Shown here: piece by piece, positions 32,721 to 42,989 of the stretch
How positions within the stretch are numbered: position 1 is the stretch's first letter
How the letters are laid out: every line of letters starts with the position of its first letter
Made by a program: the position numbers and the translations under genes
Notes under the pieces: model-generated
Told to the model about the DNA's origin: nothing
The model's database searches: none
What the model saw: only the letters and a program-made list of their open reading frames with translations
Assembly: GCA_026225945.1 (NCBI GenBank)
Contig: JAMJFZ010001222.1
Location: 510,501-574,500, forward strand
DNA length: 64,000 nt
Direction: 5' to 3'
DNA from: Cricetomys ansorgei
Lineage: Eukaryota > Chordata > Mammalia > Rodentia > Nesomyidae

Positions 32721-33429
32721 TTATGCTTTTAGCTTTTTTTTCTTCCATTATTCGTGAGTCCCTAAATAGGCCATTATATTTCCCTTCAGGCTAGAGATGA
32801 AGATGGACGTGCTGAAACTTTCCCCCAGCAGCACTATGCTAAGGAAACTCCAAGGCTTGCCTTCAAGAATAACTGCGAACTACTTGTAAGAATAACATAC
32901 TTACGACAAGTCTAGAATGTTACTTTAGCACAGTGAAAACAGTTTCTGCAAGGGTTTGTTCATGATTACATAATTTATGAAATATTATATTTTTCTGTAT
33001 AGAGTTCTAAGTGCTAATTCTGATATCACTGCATATTAATTATAAGATCTCGAGTTGTTTGCAAATCTTTTATATCTGATTTTAGAGCTTGAATGGCCCT
33101 GTCTTTATTAGCTTGTTTTGTATTGTAGTTTATAAGCAGCTGCTCAGAGAATGGCTAGTAAAGTTAAAAATATAACTTGGATACATGGAGCTTGGAGAAA
33201 GCCCCGCCCACCCCACCCCTCCTCCTACGCCCTCAGTGTGTGCTATTGTAGCAGACACTGCTGAGTTTGCTTCTCACAGGACAGATAGCCCCTTTGACAC
33301 GCTGCACTCCCTTTAGGATTCGGGTATCCCTCCACTCTCTTGCCAAGCTCCATCATCTCTCCCCTGCAGAAGGAGTCAAAGTAGTGACAGGATCGGGGTG
33401 CTTACTGTGGAGAGAGGGGACGTCAGCTG
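32721..33429. other. Unique AT-rich non-coding DNA
   Basis: No repeat family or coding exon recognised. Probably part of the same repeat-poor regulatory-looking stretch. Confidence 0.45.
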
Positions 33430-33760
33430 TGATGAAACTCGGTTCCAACACAAGGTTAATTCGCTGTTCATTTTAGCATTTACAGAGAGACAAGATGAAA
33501 AGCAAGCAGGAATGCCTATTATATTTCTATTAAATGAATCTGTTGGGACCTAACATTCTTGATTAGCTTTTGAAAACGAGTGCCCGGCAATGCATCTCCT
33601 GTTTACCTAAAGTAAACAGAGAATGAATTGTCATTTATTTAGAGAGTCAAACACTGCTTTCGAAAATGAAGCTTTATGAAGGATCTATCATGTTGTCCCT
33701 AAATGTTCTTTTCTTTTCAATTGCATTGAAGCAAAACATTTGCTCCAACTAAATGAAAAC
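33430..33760. promoter_or_regulatory. AT-rich block with palindromic forkhead sites
   Basis: CTGTTTAC (33599-33606) and GTAAACAG (33612-33619) form a perfect inverted repeat 5 bp apart. Each arm contains the forkhead core (GTAAACA). Flanking sequence has ATTCG, AAACGAG, CCCGG and TTTCGAAA CpGs and ATTTA/TTAAT cores. Repeat-free. Confidence 0.35.
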
Positions 33761-35384
33761 AGGGTAAGAAAATGAAGATGCTCAGTCGTTACATTTTGAG
33801 GTAGCTTAATTTCTGTTTGGATTTTTGGCCAAATAGAGCAGAGCTTTGCCAGGTCTCTGCATTAGAAATTCCCACGTGTAACAGCCTTTGGATCTGGCTC
33901 TGACGCCAACTGTTCATTAGAAACAAAGTGGCCGGAGAGCAGGAGAAGAGTGAAAAACAGGCCCCTGTTAACAGCCAGCACCTCCTCCTTGCTGCACAGC
34001 AGGCCGGGTTACAGCAGCACCGTGAGCCGTGTGCTCTTGACCAACCAGCCTACAGGCAGATTCACTGCTATAAGTGCAGTTGTTCACATGAAAATTGAAC
34101 TCACCTGATATTTTATTTGAGGGCTCTTAAACGTCCAGGTCTGCTATAGCAGAACGCCCATTCGCTTTGTTTGCGGCGCTCTCTTGGTAACTGTGGTTAC
34201 CCATGCCTGGGGATAGAGGAGGAGGGCAGTTAGGATGTTTTGTTATCAGAATTGCTTTCAGGGTTGGCTTACTTCCTTTGAGGAAGGTTGTGAAGTCTAA
34301 TATACCATACTTAATTTTCCCCTATGAATTGGAAAAGTAAATGTGCTTGAGTATGTACTGGAGGAAGTTTTTAAAAGTGTGAACGTCATTTCCAGATATC
34401 TTCAGAGAAGATAAATGCGTTGTCATTGCCTGATTTGCAGCAGTCCTGTAGCTGTGAGAGGTTTGCTACGGTCTGCATCGCAGTTGCTGTCAGAAATGCT
34501 TTCTTTTGTTCAGCATACTTTTTTGTGATTAAAAAGAAGAAGAAGAAAGAAAACACAAGTAAAGCTTATTTCTCTAAGGAGAAATTAAAAAAGAAAGTAT
34601 GTTGCCAGCTGCAAGAAAAGCAATGTGTGTTTGGCTGCTGTGACGTTCATTCTCAAGAGAGAGAGAGGAGTTCCTTGGAGTTCTCCTGGTACAGCTTCAA
34701 GCAGGTTCTTACAGAATCTGACAGGGAGGATTTCAAACTCTATTCCAAAAGACCTTTTTAGCTAAGGGTGGGTCTGGCCTCTCCATTGATGGCTACTGCA
34801 GTCACCAGCAGCCTGTTGGGAGAGTGGCTGAGGGCACAGAGGTCCTGGAGCTCCCAGGCGACCAGAAGCACACAGCTGGAAGGCTTGTCCCCTGGGCTAC
34901 TGGCACTGACAGAAAAACGCCAGGTAGATAGGACATCTGGTTGGGAATTATTGGTGGCTAAATGTCTCTGTGCCTCTCCCCCAGCCTACACTTCTAGGAA
35001 GAGACAAGAATATTGAGTACTTTACAAAAAAGCGAAGTAAAATCAATGCCTAGAAAACAAGTGTGCGTAACCAGAAGGCACCGTCAAAGAAAGCATTGAC
35101 GGTAGTAGATTCTGCTGTGGAACTGCGGAGTTCCTTAGGGATTGATGTTTCCATTTAAATCCCAAACTGTGATGTGTGCCTTCACAGTAATACACTCTAC
35201 ACATGACTAGATATTTAGAATGACGGCCACGATGCTTTTGTTTGTGCTTCAGTAGTGGCTTCCTTGTGCTTTTTCAATTAATTTAAAAAATGCAAGGCTA
35301 TAAAGACCAACGACTAGATAAACAACATGTCCTATTGATGGGTCGCAATTCCGGGTGACCACCTAGCTCTTCATAGACAGGTGT
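33761..35384. other. Unique non-coding DNA, no gene seen
   Basis: An A-rich (AAG)n-like tract is at 34530-34553. The open frame 34420-34761 (+, 113 codons) spans that tract and has no recognisable domain. No SINE recognised. Confidence 0.5.
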
Positions 35385-35389
35385 GCGCG

Positions 35390-35435
<46 letters not shown>
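35385..35435. repeat. (GT)n microsatellite
   Basis: GTGTGCGCGT followed by an uninterrupted GT run. Confidence 0.95.
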
Positions 35436-35439
<4 letters not shown>

Positions 35440-35937
35440 GAGTGTAAGAGGAGATTTTGCTATGTAATCAAACTGTGATCAAAGAAGATAAATTTTGGTA
35501 AAAGAAAGTGTAGGGAATTTGTGTCATCTTAACACAAACAGTGACATACCATTCAAGAACTAAGAAGAAGAAACAGAACCAGCCATAGTGACCAGCACTT
35601 GCACCAGATTCTAACTCCGTTGTCAGTCCCTTTAAAAGACCATTGAATTTCTCCCTGGAGAAGTAAGTGTGGGACCACAAAGTTTCTCATCTCCCCAATA
35701 AAATGCACATTCAACTAGTGGGCCTGAAGGAGCTACAGTGAGGAAATCCTTAAGAATATTTTGAGTTAGTATTTTCTCATTAGCCAATTTCTTATTAGTT
35801 CTCAAGAACTGGCTGAGCAAAGATCTTGTAGAAATACAGCATAAAATTGGGCCTTGGGAGGAAAAGACCTGTAGCTAGAGGAAGAGGATGTCGAAAGGCG
35901 TTGGAAGAGATGAAGACAAATGAGTTGACATCCCGGC
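35436..35937. other. Unique non-coding DNA, no gene seen
   Basis: No repeat or coding frame recognised. Confidence 0.5.
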
Positions 35938-36068
35938 CTGCACGTGTGTGTCCATCATGGTGTGTATGTGCTTGTTTGCTCTGACACAGGGTCTGGCCCT
36001 GGAACCCCAGGCTCACTGATTAGGCTGGGCTGGTTGGCCAGTGGGCCTCCCCATAGCTGGGGTTACCT
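35938..36068 (-). repeat. B4-type SINE fragment
   Basis: CACGTGTGTGTCCATC tail, CTCTGACACAGGGTCTGGCC, GGCTCACTGATTAGGCTGGG, TGGTTGGCCAGTGGGCCTCC and 'CATAGCTGGGGTTAC' match the middle of a long B4-type element in antisense. The tRNA-like end is missing. Confidence 0.6.
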
Positions 36069-37289
36069 GTTAGAGACCCTGAAATCGTAGGGAGCCCCAA
36101 GGGATGTAAGAAAAGAAGTGCAGAGCAAGCTTGTCCTCACGTCAGCTTCCAGAATCATCACCCAGAGTCTGACAGAGTCTGAAGCTCTGTGGCTGCCCCT
36201 GGCTGGGAGGGTAAGGGTGTGAAGCTGGACGCAACATGAATGTAGCACAGGAAAGAATTCTTTCCGGTCACTAGCAATGCCAGCGAAGGGAGAAGATCCA
36301 AACTGTGGCTGGACCTGTGGATGGCCACTGTGGTGTGGCCTCACACACAGATGATGGGGAGGAGAGCTCCGCTGACTTTCCTACCCCAGTTCCTTTGAAA
36401 GGCAGGCAGGTGATGCCTGGGTCGGTGCAGCGTTCAGCTCGTGGGTATCTTCTGTGCATTGTACTTGACAAGCCGACAGGAACAGGGAAGAGGAAAAAGA
36501 TGCTGTCCCTGTCTAGAAGGAGTGACTGCAGTGTTCAATAGGAGAGCCAGGCACACCCAGCATGGTGGTCATTAAGTGTGTGGGTTCTTGGATAAAAAAG
36601 TCAAGCTCGTCCCATAGATCTAAAGGCGTAAATATATATGACATCACAGCAGATCCAGGTTTTATTTCTTGGGCTTCTCTGAGTTTCCAGTCTTCATCTG
36701 TAAAGCCTCAGGGGAGATTGTAAAGACTGGACATGATGGTGTATTTAAGGTCCCTGTTGACAGTAAAGATTAAGTATGCAATTGTGATTCTTCTTGTTGT
36801 CACGGTTGATGTCATCGCATAGGAAGCCCTGTCCTGGAAGGGTACTAGGAGAGCTCTGATGTGTGAAAGAGGATGAGATCCTTGCCTCATGCAGTTAGTG
36901 CACTGAATGGAAGATCCTTTTGGCCTAGGCCTTGCTACATGTGGATATTGATTATAGGAATTGGTGTGTAAGGGGAGGGGCACAGAGAGCAGAAGCAGCA
37001 GGGTGATAGGAATGCAAGCATGTGCCCTGTGCCCAGTTAACATCTCAGCTGACCAAGTACAAAGAACCTGGGGACTACGGGGAAGGCAGATAGGCAGGTC
37101 TGTGGAGTAGTCCTACAGAGTCTGGCTTTAATTGTTCTACTTCATGGAAAAGATTAAAATTACTATAGGAAAATTTTAATGTTCAAAATTAAAGTGAGAG
37201 TCATCCCGTACCCCATGTACTTACCCAGTTCAACCACTCATCAATTCAAGGCTAATCTTGCTCACTTGTCCCTTTTTTTCTTGATTTCC
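36069..37289. other. Unique non-coding DNA, no gene seen
   Basis: No repeat or exon recognised. Frames at 36271-36541 and 36708-37043 have no domain. Confidence 0.5.
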
Positions 37290-37440
37290 CATTTATTATT
37301 ATTATTGTTGTTGTTGTTGTTTTAATTGAAATAGAATTATATTGCTTCTCTCCTATCATTCTTCCCTCTAGCCCTTCCTAGGTACCCCCTCCAACCTCTC
37401 CCATGTTCCCCCTCAAGTTAATAGCCTTTTTCTTTTCTTG

Positions 37441-37443
37441 TCT

Positions 37444-37519
<76 letters not shown>
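37441..37519. repeat. (TC)n(CA)n compound microsatellite in the L1
   Basis: TCTCTC run to about 37482 followed by CACACA to 37519, inside the L1 3' UTR. Confidence 0.95.
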
Positions 37520-37521
<2 letters not shown>

Positions 37522-38100
37522 GTGCGCACACAACCTGCTGTGTCTATTTTCGTTGTTTGTGTATATATGGTTTCAGGGCTGACCACCTTGGGAGAGGCCA
37601 ATTCTCCTCTTCCCAGCAGTCATTAGTTCCCTGCAGCTCTTTGTCTAAGGGTGGGCCTGTGAGATTCCCCCTTCCACATTAACATGTCCGTGGCTGTGGC
37701 CATTGCTCCAGTCTTGTTGATACAGCCATTTTAGGAGAAACTGTTTCGCACTGAACTTCTTGGTGTTCTGGCTCTTGCAACCTTTCTGCCTCCTCTTCCT
37801 CAACAATCCCTGAGTCATAGAGTCGGGAGCTGTGATGCAGACGCATCCATTGGGGCTGAACGCCGCACTGATCCTTGCATGGTGTACAGTTGTGGTTTCC
37901 CATGATGGTCTCCATCTGCTGCAAAGAACAGCTCTTTTGAAGCAGGGCGGTGGCTACACCTACCTGTGGGTACAAGGATGAGATGTAGACTGTGGTAAGG
38001 GATTCTGCTGACCCAGCAAAGTGGAGGTAATAGATTATTTTCTAAGGTCAGAGAAACCGGCCGGTTCCCTCCTGTTGAGCGGGGCTGAAGTCCAGTGATG

Positions 38101-38194
38101 CAGCTGTCGGTTATGGCCAACGCGTGAGTGCCACGATCGCATCTGTCCAGCTGTCGGTTATGGCCAACGTGTGAGCACCACGATCACATCTGTC
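38101..38194. repeat. 47-bp tandem duplication in the L1 3' UTR
   Basis: Unit CAGCTGTCGGTTATGGCCAA... occurs at 38101-38147 and again head-to-tail at 38148-38194. The copies differ at four positions, all transitions, and a third partial copy (CAGCTGTC) follows. Confidence 0.9.
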
Positions 38195-39495
38195 CAGCTG
38201 TCCTGCCGTGCTGCTCCTCGTGGCTCACGGGTGATGCAGCTGGGCAGGACTCCTAACTGCTTCCTTTCTTTTACAGCTTGCATGATATTTTCCAGAGCCG
38301 TGACTTTCAGGTCAGATCTAGCTTGAATCCTTCGAGATTGTATACTAAGTGTGCCATGTTTTCCAGAAATAGGGGTCCACTCTCAACCCCTGAAAGTTAG
38401 CCAAGAACTACACTGATAGTCTATATTGTTCAGGGAGTCACCTGACCACCCTAATCAACCATTTAGAAGGAAGTTTCTTGTACTTGGTACAGGGGTTTTG
38501 CTAGTCTATAGTTCTTGTAGACAGCATCGTCGGCCCAAGTGACTTACCTTCCTTCAAGGTGTGTGTGTGTGTGTGTACAAACACTTGTATCCATTGTATA
38601 ATTTAGATAAATATAAACGAACATGATTCCATGAGGCTTTATCGAACAACACTGATATTATTTGCCTCTCATCCATCCTTCTCTGTTGACTTCCCTCCCT
38701 CTCCTCGGTTGGAGCCCCCTCTTTTTTCCGTTTTCCACTTTGTATCACCTGTTTCCTGCTATTCCCTTCTCACCGCCCCCCCGCCCCGCCTGTGATCCCT
38801 TAATGTTTCCCTGGTTTCTATGGTTACTCTGTTGCATACTTTCATCCTCAGATTTAGAGCTAGGACCTACAGATAAGAGAGAACATGTGACGCTTGTCTT
38901 TCTGGGTCTGAGTTACCTTGCTCAGTATGATCCTTTCTATCCATTTGACCCATCCATTTCCCTGCAAACTTCATGACTTCGCTTTTCTTCACAGCTGCAT
39001 AGTATTCCATAGGGTACATGCATTACCTTTCCGTTGTCCATTCATCCGTCACAGGACGCAGGTCGTTCCCATTTGCTGGCTATTGTGACTAGGGCAGCAG
39101 TGAGCATGGCTTGTTGAGTATCTGTGGCGTAGGATGTTGGGTCCTTTGGGCATGTGCAAGGGAGTGGTTTAGCTGGGTTCTATGGTAGGTTTATTTATTT
39201 ATTTTCCCTGAGTATTCTCCATACTGATTTCCAGAGTGGCCGCACCAATTCGCATTCCTGAGTGTTTTCCTCTTTCTCCACAACCTTGCCAGCATACGCC
39301 ATCAGTTGCTTTGTTGATCTTAGCCATTCCGATTGGGGTGAGATGAAATCTCAAATTGTTCTGTGTTTCCCTATGTGCTAAGGATGACGAGCCTTCTTGA
39401 GGTATTTCTCAGATATTTTCATTTCTTCTATTCAGCATTCTCTGTTTAGATCCCTAACCCATTTTTAATTTGGTTGTTCCCCTGGAGTATTATGA

Positions 39496-41189
39496 AGCAT
39501 GAATACTCTGGTTTTTGGTAGCAGGTTCTGTTTGTTTGTTTGTTTTGAGTGTGTATCTTCCCTAGCCAGGGAACTGCAGTGATAAATCTTGATGGGTTGC
39601 GGCTTTGGGGCTGCCTGCACTAAGACAATGATCTACCCGCACACTGTGCTGGTTCCTCCCTGTCCAGTACAACCTTGTAAGTCTCAGGCAATCAAGCCAA
39701 GTTTTTAAAGCCCTAAAGATGAATTGTGTACACCCCAGGGCCAGGGATGGCTTGAACCTTTGCTCTCAGACCCCTAGTTCTGAATGCATCTATTTTAAAT
39801 AAGATCAACTTTCTTTGCAACCCAGTGCACCAACAGCTGCCAGCCTCATTGCAGCAGCGAAGGGAGACTGCTGGATTGCGGTCATGTGTTAGCCACTGCT
39901 GGAACCACTATATCATGGACACACAATGGGAACCCTTAAAATATGACAGTAACTGCTGCATTTCACTTAGAACTTAAGCTGCTTTTCAAAACTAGTCACA
40001 AGTGACCAAAGTCCTTCCTTGTTAGTTTAGACAAAGTTGCATGTGTGCCCCACTCAATTCAAATACACAGATTGTTGCTTTGATGTTACAGCTGAGCTAC
40101 ATAACCTGAAGTCCTACTGAAGCAAATAAAGCACTGTAGGATGTATAAACGCATGGCACCTTGGGTACCCCTTTCTTGCAAGAGTGACTGCAGTAGCCCA
40201 AAGGGTAGAATGGCCCAGGAAACACTGGGACCAACTGATTGCTGTCTAGAGCAAACTGTCCTTTCTCCCATCTTTCTACCCATCTTCCAGAACCCTCTAG
40301 TCTTGGAATTACTCCTATGTTCCCATAGGATTCTGAACTGGCTTTCAGACAAATAAAAGACCTTCTGAAAATGAAAGGAATGGTCTTAAACCAAGAAAGA
40401 TACAGCTTTGATAAGGACAGTCCATTTACACTCTGGCAAGACCATCTTGGTTCTCCACAGACTGAAGAGGGGCTGCCATAGAAGCTTTCCTGTCTCATCT
40501 GCACAGTCCTCAAAAAGGCTTTGGCTCCTCTTTCTGCTGTGGCCTTGTGGCTCAGGACCTTTTCCCCCCTGTACAAATACCCTCCAGAACACACTGGACC
40601 GTCTCCTCCCTCCTTCCATCTGTACAAACCATATCTTGGAGAAGAAGCTGCCTAGGGGCAGGCTAGAGCTGCCAGCTTCTGGGGAGTCTAGAAGCCTTGA
40701 TTTGATCTGAGGCCCTGGTTGCCAACAGGCTCTCCTCTTCCAAGGCTTGGGGAAATCTTTGCCTTTCTAGTGTCAGGGCAGCTGCAGGAGAGATCTGAGG
40801 CAGGGTGGTGTACTTTCCATGGTGACTTCTCACACGGTGCATGCTGACATTCTTAGAGCCAGAGAGACGGAAGTGACACCGTGTGTTCTCCAAGAACGAC
40901 ACTGTGGTTGAGCAGACGAGAGAAGGGGTCTGTTCCTTCTCTGTCAGCTGTGTGCTACAGGCAAGATTCTTCCCATCCCAGAGCCATGAGCATAAATAAC
41001 ACCCTCCGTAGGAAGCACTTAGTGTGTCTGCACAAAGAAGTTATTTCTAATAAAGTGGAGCTGGAAGGATTCCAAAGATTAAAGAAAGTCTTGAAGCAAA
41101 TGTGAGCGTGCCCACTCTCTGCTCAAGCCTCCCCACCTGTTCGAGAATGAATGTATTAAACACCAAACACAGTATTTTGTTGTGGTTTT
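39496..41189. other. Unclassified DNA with a long minus-strand open frame
   Basis: Contains the minus-strand frame 40097-40627 (176 codons) and a partly open + frame over the same bases (about 40240-40650) interrupted by stops. Neither shows a domain I recognise. It may be an old pseudogene or repeat, or chance. (GTTT)n at 39529-39546. Confidence 0.35.
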
Positions 41190-41302
41190 ATTTTTGAGAC
41201 AAGGTCTCAGTTATTGCCCAGATTGGCCTTCAACTTGTCATCCTCCTGCCTCAACCTCCTAGGTACTGTAATTTACAGGTGTGCACCATCATACCCAGCT
41301 TC
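41190..41302 (-). repeat. B1 SINE
   Basis: TTTTTGAGACAAGGTCTCAG, CCCAGATTGGCCTTCAACTT, CATCCTCCTGCCTCAACCTC and TGTGCACCATCATACCCAGC on the + strand are B1 in reverse. Confidence 0.85.
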
Positions 41303-41464
41303 CAAGCAAAGCATTTTAATTGAAGTAAGAGAACTTGGGGAAATCCATATATCCATTCATTCGTCTGCTTGTTCCTGAGGCACTAAAATGCTGCCGACTG
41401 GAGAAGCATCGCAATGTTTGAATCCTGTTTTGGGAAGAAACTAAAAGTTAGTTTGGTGACTGGC

Positions 41465-41640
41465 CTGTTGCCAGGTTCCAGAATCTCTATCACTATACCC
41501 ACAGGCTGTGTGGCTTTGGGCAAATTACGGGCTCTCTGATTCTGTGTCCTGTCAAATGAGAACAGGATCAGCTAAGCTGCTGTGAGGTGTAAAGAATGAC
41601 TTTCTGTGAGTTGCTGAGGAGTGTTTGGCAAACACGACGT
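41465..41640 (+). repeat. MIR SINE
   Basis: 'GGCTGTGTGGCTTTGGGCAAATTAC' with 'CTCTCTGATTCTGTG', 'GTCAAATGAGAACAG' and 'GCTGTGAGGTGTAAAGAATGA' follow the MIR order in sense. Confidence 0.75.
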
Positions 41641-41802
41641 TTACTCGGGGTTGTTATGATTGTGGTTATTCTAAACTTGGTTGCTTTGAAGCACGTCTTA
41701 GATTCCTCCTTGGCCAAATTTTCAAGCGACTCTGAATTTTTCAAATGTATATGCATACAGAAGCCACAGAACAGGGTGGGCAAAGTACACTTAGACTACA
41801 CT

Positions 41803-41838
41803 TTGTGTGTGTGTGTGTGTGTGTGTGTCTGTGTGTAT
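41803..41838. repeat. (GT)n microsatellite
   Basis: GT run with one CT interruption. Confidence 0.9.
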
Positions 41839-41937
41839 ACATACATGTATATACATGAATATGATCTACATGACCCAAGACCCCTGGAACCTGCCCAACC
41901 ATTTAATAGCAAAGGTGTTAATCTTAGAATACAACTA

Positions 41938-42060
41938 AGTTGGGTGTGGTAGAGCACACCTGTAATCCCTGGACTCAGGGTTCTAGGCAGGGGAATTGCT
42001 GAAAGTTCAAGGCCAGCCCTGGGCTATATAGTGAAATCCTGTTTCAAAACAAAACAATTT
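41938..42060 (+). repeat. B1 SINE
   Basis: AGTTGGGTGTGGTAGAGCAC, ACCTGTAATCCCTGGACTCA, AAGTTCAAGGCCAGCCCTGG, GCTATATAGTGAAATCCTGT and a CAAAACAAAACAA tail. All landmarks in order, moderately diverged. Confidence 0.85.
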
Positions 42061-42264
42061 TTTTTTAAATCAAGAAAATAAAGGTAAAGAAAAAATGTCA
42101 TTTATGCAGGGCGTATCCATTATCAAATGACTGTGCCTCTGGTGGCAGTTAAGGGAAAGAGACAAGGAACCACCCTGTGTAGGCTGGCTCCCATAAACCG
42201 CTGTGGTACCAGGTCTTTAGACAGCTCTCTTCTAGATTTCCTTTCTGACCAAAGTTTGCTAAGT

Positions 42265-42415
42265 AGATGCTGTTTCAATTTTATAGACAAGAAAATTAAA
42301 TTGTAGAGACGCTATACTCCTTGCCAGTGGGGAAAAGGAGAGTTTCCAGGGGACAGAACTGGGTTTGACCCCCATCTCTCTCACCACACCCATCTGTGTT
42401 CAGGCCAGCTCGTAC
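42265..42415 (-). repeat. MIR SINE
   Basis: ATTTTATAGACAAGAAAATT, GTAGAGACGCTATACTCCTT, GACAGAACTGGGTTTGACCC follow the antisense MIR order (fully eroded in the middle). Confidence 0.6.
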
Positions 42416-42825
42416 TTCTGCCTTCAGAGGGCTTACGTAATTTTCTAGCCCAGTGCCAGAAGACTTCAGCATACGGTTGTAGGATGGAGTCAACTCTTCA
42501 CAGCATCGCTATAGTAACGGACCTTCGGGAGCCCCTGAAGCCGGAAAGGACATCTATGTAACAAATAGCCATTTGCTCAGAAATCGAGGTGGAAGTCTGA
42601 GAATTCCCAGTGCATCACAGAGTGAGGAGGAGAGCCAAATCATGTATTTCTTTAATTTCGTAGATTTGGAACATTAACAGAACAGCTATAAACTGTAGAA
42701 AATATGTAGATATATTTAAATTTGACATAAATTCTGAATATCTGAGAATCATAGAATATAGGTAAGTTCTAAGTTTCCTTTTGAAGATTTTTTTTAGCTT
42801 TTAACCACTAAGGTCAATGTTTGTG

Positions 42826-42989
42826 CAGGTGGGTGCAGGCGCCCTTAGCATCCAGAAGAGGGGCTGCTCCACCTGCAGCTGGAGCTACAGGTGCGTGTGA
42901 GTCACCTGACGTGGGTGCTGGGACCCGAAACTCGAGTCCTCTGGAAGAGCAATGCGAGCCCTTCACCTTGGAGCTGTCTCTCCAGCCCA
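42826..42989 (-). repeat. B2 SINE
   Basis: Read on the minus strand: GGGCTGGAGAGACAGCTCCA, CATTGCTCTTCCAGAGGACT, CGAGTTTCGGGTCCCAGCAC and 'TGTAGCTCCAGCTGCAGG'. Clear tRNA-like head, both Pol III boxes recognisable; the A-rich tail is eroded. Confidence 0.85.

Larger units (their letters stand above)
37290..39495 (-). mobile_element. 5'-truncated L1 (Lx-type) LINE
   Basis: The element lies antisense. 37290-37325 is T-rich (its poly-A end). 37550-38550 follows the old rodent L1 3' UTR (GGTTTCAGGGCTGACCACC, CTCTTGCAACCTTTCTGCC, CTGATGCTGACCCAGCAAAG-like parts). 38700-39490 read on the minus strand is the C-terminal end of ORF2: fragments equivalent to M-E-Y-Y-A-A-V-K-K and W-M can be read near 38990-39015 (L1 ORF2 usually has MEYYSAIKK). 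Stops and frameshifts are frequent, so it cannot encode reverse transcriptase. About 2.2 kb of a usual 6-7 kb remains; no ORF1 or 5' UTR is present. Confidence 0.85.

Noticed and set aside
37290..39495. Possible intact reverse transcriptase gene
   Set aside because: Only the last part of L1 ORF2 remains, and it is broken by stops and frameshifts.
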